Of a stretch of 64,000 bases of DNA, positions 19,501-26,373 are shown one piece after another (the stretch's first letter is position 1; every line of letters begins with the position of its first letter). Source of the DNA: Xylanibacter ruminicola (GTDB lineage: Bacteria > Bacteroidota > Bacteroidia > Bacteroidales > Bacteroidaceae); the NCBI RefSeq assembly GCF_900142525.1, contig NZ_FRBD01000022.1, positions 1 through 64,000 on the forward strand, read 5' to 3'. The translations under genes and the position numbers were made by a program. Under the pieces are notes generated by a model, which worked only from the letters and a program-made list of their open reading frames with translations, was not told the DNA's origin and did no database searches.

Positions 19501-19659
19501 AATCGTACCGTTCGATGTTCCTTTCTCCATTACTGTGGCTCCAATTACGGACTCGCCAGAGGCGTCGACCACGGAACCTCTGATCTCCGTTTGCGCGTAC
19601 ATTACAGTACTAGCAAGGAGAGCAAAGAAACTCAGAATCAGTTTTCTTAGTTTTTCCAT
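16549..19659 (-). CDS. SusC/RagA-like TonB-dependent transporter (PUL B)
   Basis: 1036 residues from ATG 19659 (MEKLRKLILSFFALL). Signal peptide, N-terminal carboxypeptidase-regulatory-like domain (GSVVDASGESVIGATV), plug (ADLTGAISTVSVDEI, VRIRGVGTLNDND, SRAANGVIIITT) and barrel ending in NVSF. It is the fructan-oligosaccharide importer of PUL B with the SusD that follows. The first ~70 codons and the promoter are nearly identical in DNA to susC A; from about codon 70 on, the DNA similarity ends. The ATG was chosen by the same promoter-distance argument as for susC A (-7 box at 19706-19715). Confidence 0.92.
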   Translation of the reverse strand: MEKLRKLILSFFALLASTVMYAQTEIRGSVVDASGESVIGATVMEKGTSNGTITDFDGNFTIKVNEGVILVISYIGYQTQEVPAQQGMKVTLKEDAEMLQEVVVTGYTTQRKADLTGAISTVSVDEIAKQNENNPMKALQGRVPGMNITADGNPSGAATVRIRGVGTLNDNDPLYIIDGVPTKAGMHELNGNDIESIQVLKDAASASIYGSRAANGVIIITTKKGKDGKVKVNFDGSVATSFYTNKIETMNASEWGRAYWQACVNDGVNPSNNNLGYNYDWSYDAKGNPVLNNMTMNMYLDENASVRAGDTDWFKEITRTGVVQQYNLSVSNGSEKGSSFFSIGYYDNQGTIKKSNFNRLSARANADYKLFDGKVVIGENFTVNRTKGVDAPGGVLEHALEFNPNFPIYAENGKYAQALGAYSERENPLSMIDNAKDNEYTQWRSFGDVHLSITPFKNFMIRTTLGMDYTQKEQRFFTYPIENGKVKRTDSAVESKQEHWMRWMWNAIATYNLEIGKHRGDAMIGTEVNRQDYKWNSAKRYELAILNTDYMWPSAGAGKQLAEGSGEGFSLVSFFGKVNYTYDDKYLASFTIRRDGSSRFGTNNQYGTFPSVSAGWRLSEEKFMAKTKSWLDNLKLRYSWGQTGNQEISNTSRYTLYKSVVSTGLWGSGQAGSSYDISGKNGGYDLANGYVRNQRGNDDIKWETTTQHNIGVDFAMLRNEIYGSFDWFNKKTTDILLFMEGIAAMGEGSGQWINAGEVKNNGWELSIGYRHQLENGFSWDINGNISKYVNEITKLPETVAANGKYGGNGVKSVVGHPMFSQVGYIYDGIFKSQEEIDNHATQEGAGLGRIRYKDLNGDGVITEADQDWIYDPTPDFTWGLNIYLQYKDWDLTMFWQGVQGVDVDCRGYKSQTDFWANSAINVPYLNKGKRALDAWSPANPSSNIPALTTSDTNNEGRVSSYYIENGSYVKLRTIQLGYNLPKKVTEKLCMDRIRLYASAQNLLTIKSNKFTGADPENPGFNYPIPLNLTFGLNVSF

Positions 19660-19719
19660 TGTTGAATGTTTAAATTGGTTAGTACTCATTGTGAATTTGA
19701 TTTTCTGCAAAAGTACTCC
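19487..19719 (-). repeat. Near-perfect 5'-susC repeat, copy B
   Basis: Partner of the block at 9133-9364, same strand. It spans the -7 box, leader, signal peptide and first domain of susC B. Recombination between the copies would delete the whole interval with the PUL A regulator and PUL B operon and leave one chimeric susC. Confidence 0.9.
19706..19715 (-). promoter_or_regulatory. -7 promoter box of susC B
   Basis: TACTTTTGCA on the minus strand, identical to the susC A box and part of the shared repeat. Confidence 0.7.
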
Positions 19720-19746
19720 AATTATAAACAAGAGAGGTTAAATATT

Positions 19747-19803
19747 CGTTCGTCTCATGCAAATTTTGTTTCAATGTAACAAATTTGCGCATAAATGAAC
19801 GAT
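19747..19803. promoter_or_regulatory. Candidate operator of PUL B
   Basis: Nested inverted repeats: CAAATTTTGTT (19760-19770) against AACAAATTTG (19778-19787), with outer GTTCG and TGAAC half-sites. The right half shares TGTAACAA and ATGAACGATTTTTT with the palindrome at 1247-1293. It lies about 60 bases upstream of the susC B -7 box and directly after the stop of the AraC-type regulator. Confidence 0.5.
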
Positions 19804-19811
19804 TTTTTATA

Positions 19812-21350
19812 TCAAGAAAGATCTGATGGACTGATGCCAAATTCGTCTTTAAAACACTTGGTGAAATAAGATGGAGCAGTAAAGCCTACGTCGTATGCCA
19901 CCTCAGAAATATTCTTATCGGTTGTTGCCAGAAGCTGATATGCACGTTTCAAACGAGCTGTACGCAGGAGTTCCACTGGCGAAGAATCGGTGATAGCCTT
20001 CACCTTACGATAGAGTTGCACACGACTCAGGTTCATATCTGCAGCAAGGTCTTCAACACTCACCTCACTATCCGACATTCGAGCTTCGACTACTTCCTTG
20101 AAACGGGCAAGGAAACGTGAGTCGACAGTAGGTTCGGATGGTTCAGGCTTTACTACTCCTGATTCGGCTACCTCTGCAGGTTGCTCTGGTTCTGCTGGTT
20201 CTGCAGGCAACTCTTCAACAGGAATGTTCCACAAGGTATTAATAACGCGCTCACGCTGCATGGTTACCTTATTAAGATGGTAACGGTACAACAGTACGAT
20301 GGCAATGAGCAACAATACTATAATACCAACAGCCATCCATGTGATGACACGCTGCGTGTCGAGCTGCTGCAAGTAATTGTCCGACTGTTCATGCAGGAAG
20401 TCTATATTATGCCCTTGGCGTGTAAGCTCTTCAGATTGCAATAATAGCACTCTGGCATTATCTTTGGTAACCAGCGATGCCATCAGGCGGTTATCCTTTT
20501 TATACGGCTTGCCCTCAAGTATGTCCATCGCTAGCTGAAGCACTTCGTCGCCATGGGTAGGATAGATATATGAAGCCTCGAGGATAGAGTCGCGAACACT
20601 TGCCAATCCGTTACCTTCACCTGGAAGGCCGTCGATACCGCAATATTTGGTATGGTGCGAAGCGGGGAGTTTTGAAAGTACTTTCGAGGCGCCTACAGCC
20701 ATGCGGTCGTTCTGACCAAACACAAAATCAATGTTTGAAAGGTCACCATGATAAGCCTTAATGGCCTTCATGGCACTCTCTTCAGTCCAGTCACCTTGCA
20801 GTGAGGCTACAAGCACAATATCCGGATAACTACTGATGGCATTCAGGAAGCCGTTATGCCGCTCTATGGCCGGCGATGAACCTTTCAGACCCATTATTTC
20901 TAAAACCCTACCTTTGCCTTTTAGCTTGGTTGCGATATATTCTCCCATCAGGCGCCCCATCTCGAAGTTATCTGCGCCAATGAAAGCGGTAAACTTCTCA
21001 GAGTTAGTCTTACGGTCGAAAACAATAACAGGAATGCCTTTGTCGAAAACCTCATCTATAGCTGGCGACACAGTAGCTATCTGGTTGGGAGCCACAATAA
21101 GCAAATCCATACCGTCTTTCATAAATTGGTGTATTTGCTCTATCTGCTTCTCATCGCTACCATCGGCCGAAGCAAAGCTAAGTTCGACATTGTTGTGGAC
21201 ATAGGTGCCCATTTTCAGTTCCTCGTTCAACTTGTTGCGCCAAATGTCTTCGGAGCATTGCGACACGGCTATCTTATAAGTTTTCTCACTCTTAGAGCAA
21301 GAAGTAATAATTGCTATAATGGCAATCAGGTATAATACGGTTTTGCACAT
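19812..21350 (-). CDS. Membrane one-component regulator: periplasmic sugar-binding domain + AraC domain
   Basis: 512 residues. Order: lipobox-like signal (IITSC, Cys18), LacI/ribose-binding-type periplasmic domain (about 24-310; AVSQCSEDIW, FDRKTNSEKFTAFIGAD, GIDGLPGEG, YPTHGDE), membrane helix (about 334-355), a Pro/Glu-rich cytoplasmic linker (about 376-407) and an AraC helix-turn-helix domain (about 409-512; LSRVQLYRKVKAITDSSPVELL). There is no HisKA, ATPase or receiver domain. The sensor closely parallels that of the regulator at 9484-11649 and of BT1754-type fructose HTCSs, so fructose is the likely ligand. Signalling would have to pass by dimerisation or conformational change, as in ToxR/CadC-type membrane regulators. 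It sits just upstream of susC B and has its own promoter. Confidence 0.88.
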   Translation of the reverse strand: MCKTVLYLIAIIAIITSCSKSEKTYKIAVSQCSEDIWRNKLNEELKMGTYVHNNVELSFASADGSDEKQIEQIHQFMKDGMDLLIVAPNQIATVSPAIDEVFDKGIPVIVFDRKTNSEKFTAFIGADNFEMGRLMGEYIATKLKGKGRVLEIMGLKGSSPAIERHNGFLNAISSYPDIVLVASLQGDWTEESAMKAIKAYHGDLSNIDFVFGQNDRMAVGASKVLSKLPASHHTKYCGIDGLPGEGNGLASVRDSILEASYIYPTHGDEVLQLAMDILEGKPYKKDNRLMASLVTKDNARVLLLQSEELTRQGHNIDFLHEQSDNYLQQLDTQRVITWMAVGIIVLLLIAIVLLYRYHLNKVTMQRERVINTLWNIPVEELPAEPAEPEQPAEVAESGVVKPEPSEPTVDSRFLARFKEVVEARMSDSEVSVEDLAADMNLSRVQLYRKVKAITDSSPVELLRTARLKRAYQLLATTDKNISEVAYDVGFTAPSYFTKCFKDEFGISPSDLS

Positions 21351-21379
21351 GGTTTTATGTCATTGTTAGTAAAGAACAT

Positions 21380-21389
21380 GGCAAAGATA
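21380..21389 (-). promoter_or_regulatory. -7 promoter box of the membrane AraC regulator
   Basis: TATCTTTGCC on the minus strand, 29 bases before ATG 21350. Confidence 0.6.
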
Positions 21390-21433
21390 AGAAAAATACC
21401 CTTTACTTCCAAACTTTATGATGATTATTTGCC

Positions 21434-21466
21434 AAAAAAAGAGGTTCAGTGGGGAAACTGAACCTC
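21434..21466 (-). terminator. Rho-independent terminator after the fructokinase operon
   Basis: Perfect 10-bp stem (GAGGTTCAGT 21441-21450 / ACTGAACCTC 21457-21466) with a 6-base loop. On the minus strand it is followed by seven T. It ends the GH32-MFS-fructokinase operon 14 bases past the kinase stop. Confidence 0.85.
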
Positions 21467-21479
21467 ATTTTGCGGGAAT

Positions 21480-22358
21480 TTATACTGTTTTGAGTTTATC
21501 AGGAATAACAGGCATGGCGCCATTTTGTGTGCAGACATAGGCACTCACCTGAACGGCTGTTTTGTGAGCCTCCTGAACAGATTTGCCATTGATAATTGAG
21601 GCACAGAACGAACCTGTAAACGAGTCGCCAGCACCTACGGTATCAGCCACCTCTACCTTAGGAGTATCCTGGAACGAAGTCAGTCCATCGTCGGTAAATA
21701 CGTAAGAACCATTGGTTCCACAGGTCAGCACAAGCATCTTGAGATGGAAGTCCTGAACTATTTTCTCACAAGTCTGGCGCATATCCAGGCTATCGTATCC
21801 GAACATACGACTAACAACAACCAGTTCCTCGTCATTAATCTTTAAGATATTGCAGATACAGAACGATTCTTCGAGTATCTCCTTCGAGTAGAACTGCTGT
21901 CGCAGATTAATGTCGCAAATACGGAGACAATCATTTGGTGTTGCATCAAGGAACTTGCGGATATTCTCGCGGCTAACCACATTGCGCTGAGCCAACGAGC
22001 CAAAACAAACGGCACGGGCATACTTGGCAATCTCTTCCATCTCGGAATTGAACGGAATGTTGTCCCAAGCAACATTCTCCTTAATGTCGTAAGTAGGGAT
22101 ACCGTCGCCTGTAAGAGTTACTTGAACCGTACCAGTGGGATAAGGCACACGTGGCATCAAGTAGTTCAGATTGTGCTCTTTCAGAGCCTCGATGGTTTCG
22201 GTGCCTAAATCATCATCACCCAATGCACTGATAGCGATGGTGTCGAGTCCAAACTGGGCTGCATGATATGCAAAGTTAGCAGGTGCGCCACCAAGTTTTT
22301 TTCCTTCGGGAAGTACATCCCACAATGCCTCGCCGAGGCCTACAACATAACGTTTCAT
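21480..22358 (-). CDS. PfkB-family fructokinase
   Basis: 292 residues, normal for ribokinase/PfkB sugar kinases. Visible are the N-terminal GLGEALWDVLPEGKKLGGAPAN substrate region and the C-terminal signature DTVGAGDSFTGSF with its catalytic Asp. It phosphorylates cytosolic fructose with ATP. It overlaps the upstream MFS gene by 4 bases (ATGA), so transport and phosphorylation are translationally coupled. In the B. theta levan PUL the equivalents are BT1757 (kinase) and BT1758 (transporter). There is one copy for two PULs, so both feed a common fructose route. Confidence 0.9.
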   Translation of the reverse strand: MKRYVVGLGEALWDVLPEGKKLGGAPANFAYHAAQFGLDTIAISALGDDDLGTETIEALKEHNLNYLMPRVPYPTGTVQVTLTGDGIPTYDIKENVAWDNIPFNSEMEEIAKYARAVCFGSLAQRNVVSRENIRKFLDATPNDCLRICDINLRQQFYSKEILEESFCICNILKINDEELVVVSRMFGYDSLDMRQTCEKIVQDFHLKMLVLTCGTNGSYVFTDDGLTSFQDTPKVEVADTVGAGDSFTGSFCASIINGKSVQEAHKTAVQVSAYVCTQNGAMPVIPDKLKTV

Positions 22359-23521
22359 GCTTTTACTGAATTAAGTTGCTTGATATATGTGAATAAATAA
22401 ATGACACCGATAGCCATAACGATTACGGCACCAGCCTGGCCGATAGCATCGCTGGCAAAGCCCATCAACAGCGGGAATATGGTTCCACCAAAAAGGCCCA
22501 TAATCATCAGACCGCTAACCTCGTTCTGCTTTTCGGGCATAGAGGTAAGAGCTTTAGCGAAGCAGATGGAGAAAATATTAGAGTTGCCATAACCCACCAA
22601 TGCAATAGCAGTATAGAGCATCCACTTCTCTGTGCCCACAAAGAGTCCGCACATAGAGAGTGCCATCATCACCACGCTAATGATAAAGAAGGTACGTGTA
22701 GGCAGAACGCGCAGGAAGAACGAGCCTGTTAAGCAACCGATGGTACGGAAGATGAAGTACAGGCTGGTAGCAAAGGCTGCATCGTTCAGTGTCATGCCAA
22801 GTCGCTCCATCAAAATCTTTGGGGCTGTGGTGTTAGTACCTACGTCGATACCTACATGGCACATAATGCCAAAGAACGACAACAATACGATAGGAGTACC
22901 CAACAGCTTAAAGCACTCGGCAAAAGTAGAAGGTTTACCCTCGATTTTAGGTTCGTCAATTGGCGTAACTGCCAAAAGTGCTGTAGCAAGGAAACCTACA
23001 AACATATAGATTGTGAAGAGGATACGCCAGTCGTAGCCGAAAGATGGTATAACCTGTGTAGCACCCCACATGGCCAGATAAGGAGCCAAGAACGAAGCGA
23101 TGGCTTTGATAAACTGTCCGAATGTAAGTGTGGATGCAAGATTTCCACCTCCCATCACTGTTGATACCAGTGGGTTCAACGAGGTCTGCATCAGGGCATT
23201 GCCGATACCTAACAACGAGAACGAAATGAGCATGATGGTGAAATTATTGCCAAACATGGGCATCATCAGCGACAGCACTGTTACCAAGAGTGAGAGAAGA
23301 ACGGTCTTTTTACGTCCGATCTTGTTCATCAGCATACCTGTAGGAACACTGAAAATCAGGAACCAGAAGAACACCAGTGAAGGAAAGATGTTGGCAGTCG
23401 AGTCATTGAGCGCCAAGTCTTCTTTCACATAGTTCGAAGCAATGCCCACCAGATCTACAAAACCCATGCAGAAAAAGCAGAGCATGACTGGAATCAGGGC
23501 TAATTTGTTAACTTTACTCAT
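22355..23521 (-). CDS. MFS sugar (fructose) transporter, inner membrane
   Basis: 388 residues with about 12 hydrophobic segments and the MFS loop motif GMLMNKIGRKKTVLL between TM2 and TM3. The pattern resembles FucP/glucose-galactose type sugar:H+ symporters of Bacteroidota. Position between the periplasmic GH32 and fructokinase indicates that it imports fructose released in the periplasm. It lies 20 bases after the GH32 gene and overlaps pfkB by 4 bases. Confidence 0.87.
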   Translation of the reverse strand: MSKVNKLALIPVMLCFFCMGFVDLVGIASNYVKEDLALNDSTANIFPSLVFFWFLIFSVPTGMLMNKIGRKKTVLLSLLVTVLSLMMPMFGNNFTIMLISFSLLGIGNALMQTSLNPLVSTVMGGGNLASTLTFGQFIKAIASFLAPYLAMWGATQVIPSFGYDWRILFTIYMFVGFLATALLAVTPIDEPKIEGKPSTFAECFKLLGTPIVLLSFFGIMCHVGIDVGTNTTAPKILMERLGMTLNDAAFATSLYFIFRTIGCLTGSFFLRVLPTRTFFIISVVMMALSMCGLFVGTEKWMLYTAIALVGYGNSNIFSICFAKALTSMPEKQNEVSGLMIMGLFGGTIFPLLMGFASDAIGQAGAVIVMAIGVIYLFTYIKQLNSVKA

Positions 23522-23541
23522 AGATTTATTTAACTTTTTTA

Positions 23542-25254
23542 CTATTTCACAATCTCATAAATAGTAGCCTTTCCGCCTTTTACCTTTAACATAGTATAAG
23601 GTATAGAAGGGAATACCAGATTAGTCATAGCCATCTTGCCATCGGCAGCAAAAGCTTCAATACTACAGCGGTCGATGAATATACGCAACTGTTTGAGGGC
23701 GCCATGTGTGGGTGCTGTTGTAACGGTTGCAAAGGCCTCGCTGAAACTACAATCACCGCTCTTGGTGCGATCCATAGAGAACGTTTGTTGCTGGGCATCG
23801 TAGCGCATTGTCACCTCTTCACCATTTGCATTACCTAATGTAAGTTCCATAGAACCCCTTACATCTATAACAAGCTCGCAGGCATCAGTCAACTTCTTTA
23901 CCTTGTTGCCACGTAAAGCCAGCATCTCCTTAGAAGGAATAACGCCGCAATATGTTTCTTCGCCATCGGCAAACAGATCCAAATCACGAGGAATACTGTT
24001 GGAACTACGGAACTGATGAGTGGGCACCTGGTTTGCATACTGCCAGTTTGACATCCAAGCAATAACCACATGGCGATTCTCAGGAGCATTACTAAACGAA
24101 ACTGTTGCATAGTGGTCTTTACCATAGTCCATCCACTTGGTGACCTCGGGCTTCGACTCACAAGTAAACTTATGACCATCGAACTGGCCTACAAAGTATT
24201 GTGTTGCGTTTCCGCCAAAAGGTCCTCCTGGGTTAATGTTGCACACCAGCATCCACTTCTGCTGACCAGTACCACGAACTGGCAGCTGCATCATATCGGG
24301 GCATTCCCAAACGCCACCATGGTTGCCGTATTCGCGACCAAAACTGCTTTCAAAGGTCCACTCCTTCAGGTTGGGCGAAGAATAGAACTGCATCTCCTGA
24401 CCGGCAGCAAGAACCACAATCCACTTCTGAGTTGGTTCATGCCAGAATATCTTTGGGTCGCGGAAATCTGGAATATCGCTGGTTATCACAGGGTTCTTCT
24501 CATATTTAGTAAAAGTACGGCCTCCATCAGTAGAATATGCCATTGATTGCGTCTGAGCCTCTGCAGCAGAGGTATAGTAAGCGATAATGGCATTCTTACC
24601 GAAGCCAGCAGAATTACGAGTATCAACCACGCAAGAACCGCTGAATATGGTACCTATGGCATCTGCCTCTATCGCATTTGGCAGTGCCTCCCAATGAATC
24701 AGGTCTTTTGATACAGAATGGCCCCAAGTCATATTTTCCCACAGCGATCCAAAGGGATTATATTGGAAGTACAAGTGCCACTCGCCATCCTTATAGAACA
24801 TTCCATTAGGATCATTCATCCAGCCATATACTGGAGAATGATGATACTCTGGACGGAATCGTTCAACGTTTGAGGTATCGAATGTATTGCTGAATTTCAT
24901 TTCCTTCCAGCATGCAAACTCTTTAAGAACACCCTTTGTACGACGATCGCCATGGAAAATAATATCAAGTGTCTGCCCGTCTTTAATTTCTAATGGCACA
25001 TAATAATCTATATGATCTACCGACAAGCGGACATTGGGTCGGCGATAAGACTGATTGTCTTTGCCTATCACCCTGACACTGGCATTCTCTGCCCTTTCTT
25101 CTACAGGCAGTAATACATACTTGTAGTTTGTGTCGATACTAACCATCACATGGTTATCACCGAGTACCCTGGGTTGTACCTGAGCCTGTGCCGAGGTCGC
25201 CATCAGTACTGCAGCTACGATCGTTGTCATTACCTTTTTCATAAAGTTATTCAT
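23542..25254 (-). CDS. GH32 exo-type fructanase with N-terminal DUF4980 domain, secreted
   Basis: 570 residues. A signal-peptidase-I type leader (MATSAQAQ) without lipobox suggests a periplasmic enzyme. An N-terminal beta-sandwich of the DUF4980 type fills about 27-118. The GH32 propeller has WMNDPNG (Asp148), FRDPKIF (Asp266) and WECPD (Glu317), followed by a C-terminal sandwich. This architecture occurs in exo-acting GH32 enzymes of the B. theta levan locus (BT1759 type), so release of fructose from imported oligosaccharides is likely. First gene of the GH32-MFS-fructokinase operon, with a promoter at 25275-25285 and a palindromic candidate operator at 25332-25377. Confidence 0.9.
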   Translation of the reverse strand: MNNFMKKVMTTIVAAVLMATSAQAQVQPRVLGDNHVMVSIDTNYKYVLLPVEERAENASVRVIGKDNQSYRRPNVRLSVDHIDYYVPLEIKDGQTLDIIFHGDRRTKGVLKEFACWKEMKFSNTFDTSNVERFRPEYHHSPVYGWMNDPNGMFYKDGEWHLYFQYNPFGSLWENMTWGHSVSKDLIHWEALPNAIEADAIGTIFSGSCVVDTRNSAGFGKNAIIAYYTSAAEAQTQSMAYSTDGGRTFTKYEKNPVITSDIPDFRDPKIFWHEPTQKWIVVLAAGQEMQFYSSPNLKEWTFESSFGREYGNHGGVWECPDMMQLPVRGTGQQKWMLVCNINPGGPFGGNATQYFVGQFDGHKFTCESKPEVTKWMDYGKDHYATVSFSNAPENRHVVIAWMSNWQYANQVPTHQFRSSNSIPRDLDLFADGEETYCGVIPSKEMLALRGNKVKKLTDACELVIDVRGSMELTLGNANGEEVTMRYDAQQQTFSMDRTKSGDCSFSEAFATVTTAPTHGALKQLRIFIDRCSIEAFAADGKMAMTNLVFPSIPYTMLKVKGGKATIYEIVK

Positions 25255-25274
25255 TTTATTGTTTCAGATTTTTG

Positions 25275-25285
25275 CCACAAAAGTA
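25275..25285 (-). promoter_or_regulatory. -7 promoter box of the GH32-MFS-fructokinase operon
   Basis: TACTTTTGTGG on the minus strand, 21 bases before ATG 25254. Confidence 0.65.
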
Positions 25286-25331
25286 CATCAAAGACATGAC
25301 ACATACAATAAATAATGTTTCATTTACTAAT

Positions 25332-25377
25332 AAAAATCGTTCATTGCAACAAAAATACATGCAATGAACGAATTTTT
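25332..25377. promoter_or_regulatory. Palindrome, candidate operator (right end of fructan locus)
   Basis: Arms AAAAATCGTTCATTGCA (25332-25348) and the complement at 25360-25377 (one bulged base) flank an 11-base loop. The core 25337-25372 equals 1252-1287 in 34 of 36 bases and has the same orientation. It is centred about 75 bases upstream of the GH32 -7 box, a usual distance for an AraC-family activator site. Confidence 0.55.
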
Positions 25378-25396
25378 CAGGCTCTGTGGTTTTTCT

Positions 25397-25435
25397 CCCT
25401 ATAGGACGTCACATCCTTAACATAGTCCTACAGGG
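25397..25435. other. Hairpin in the gap between GH32 and the APH-like gene
   Basis: CCCTATAGGAC (25397-25407) pairs with GTCCTACAGGG (25425-25435) with one mismatch across a 17-base loop. It follows the stop of the APH-like gene (minus strand) but has no T-run, so its role as a terminator is unsure. Confidence 0.35.
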
Positions 25436-25478
25436 CGGCCAGCACCCAATACATTATTTTTCATTGTCCTCGTCTTAT

Positions 25479-26330
25479 TTATCCTATTACTTTTGGCAGT
25501 TGCTGCAGGGCCTCTTTGGGGAGTCGGCCCTGAACCAGTAGGTCTAACATATAGGGTAGCCTGACGGCATAGTAGGCCATGAGCCGTTTGGTGTACTGAC
25601 CGATAGTTGCCTGGTCGTCCGTTCCCAAGTAGGCAACGATGAAGATGCTCCAATGGGCTTTGAGCATCTCTGGGGTGAGATGAAGAATGAAGTTGCTCCG
25701 CTGACCGTCTATATGGTTACAGATTGTCCACATCCAGCCTAAGTCCCACTCTGGCACACCATAACTGAACTGCTCTAGGTCGATCCAATAGTTATGCTGC
25801 CCGTTGGTGATGACATTGCCGATATGCAGGTCGCCGTGCAGGCAGGTGTCGGCATCGGGAGCCTTGTCGATGAATGCCAGTGCGCGCGCTTTGTACTCCT
25901 CCGTTACCCTATCGCCTTTCTCCTGATAGAAGCGACAGAGCCTCTCCTTGATCGATGTAAAGCGCGACGTATCTACCTTGGTACTATGCAGTTCCCGCGT
26001 CATGCAAGCAAAAGCCAACGAGATTTCATGTAGTCTTTCCGGCTCCTGCGAGATGATACGCGTGAACGAGCGCTTATTGCTGATGAGTTCGTATTCCACG
26101 CCTCGGCGCTCCCCGTCGGTTACCAACCGGAGGGGCTCTGGTGTCGGTACGCCCATCTCGAATACGGCACGGGCGGTCAGGAATTCCCGTTCTGCCATCT
26201 CGGCCTCGTTGACCAGATTAAAGAGTTTGGCCATCGTATGGCGCGTCTGATGTGTGTAGGTAAGAGATGTTCCTCCCTCGCCTGTCTGAACATAGTTGTT
26301 CAGGTCGATCCTCTGTACTTCTTTGTTCAT
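25479..26330 (-). CDS. Aminoglycoside-phosphotransferase-like kinase (TIGR02172-type)
   Basis: 283 residues from ATG 26330 (MNKEVQRIDL); a GTG at 26342 would add four residues. The Brenner-type motif HGDLHIGN (165-172, catalytic Asp167) and the metal-binding WIDLEQF (Asp184) identify the APH/choline-kinase fold. The family TIGR02172 is widespread in gut Firmicutes and Bacteroidota with no firmly known substrate that I recall. It is a single gene outside the fructan operons. Antibiotic resistance should not be assumed. Confidence 0.75.
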   Translation of the reverse strand: MNKEVQRIDLNNYVQTGEGGTSLTYTHQTRHTMAKLFNLVNEAEMAEREFLTARAVFEMGVPTPEPLRLVTDGERRGVEYELISNKRSFTRIISQEPERLHEISLAFACMTRELHSTKVDTSRFTSIKERLCRFYQEKGDRVTEEYKARALAFIDKAPDADTCLHGDLHIGNVITNGQHNYWIDLEQFSYGVPEWDLGWMWTICNHIDGQRSNFILHLTPEMLKAHWSIFIVAYLGTDDQATIGQYTKRLMAYYAVRLPYMLDLLVQGRLPKEALQQLPKVIG

Positions 26331-26373
26331 ATCTGTTGTCACTTGGTTAATCTTGTTGTATATTTTGAATGTT

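Noticed and set aside
1310..25254. Many plus-strand open frames antiparallel to the fructan genes
   Set aside because: They are antisense shadows of well-supported proteins, lack promoters and show no family motifs.
25479..26330. Aminoglycoside resistance gene
   Set aside because: The HGDLHIGN motif shows the APH fold only; the TIGR02172-type group is a broad family and nothing in the context indicates antibiotic resistance.
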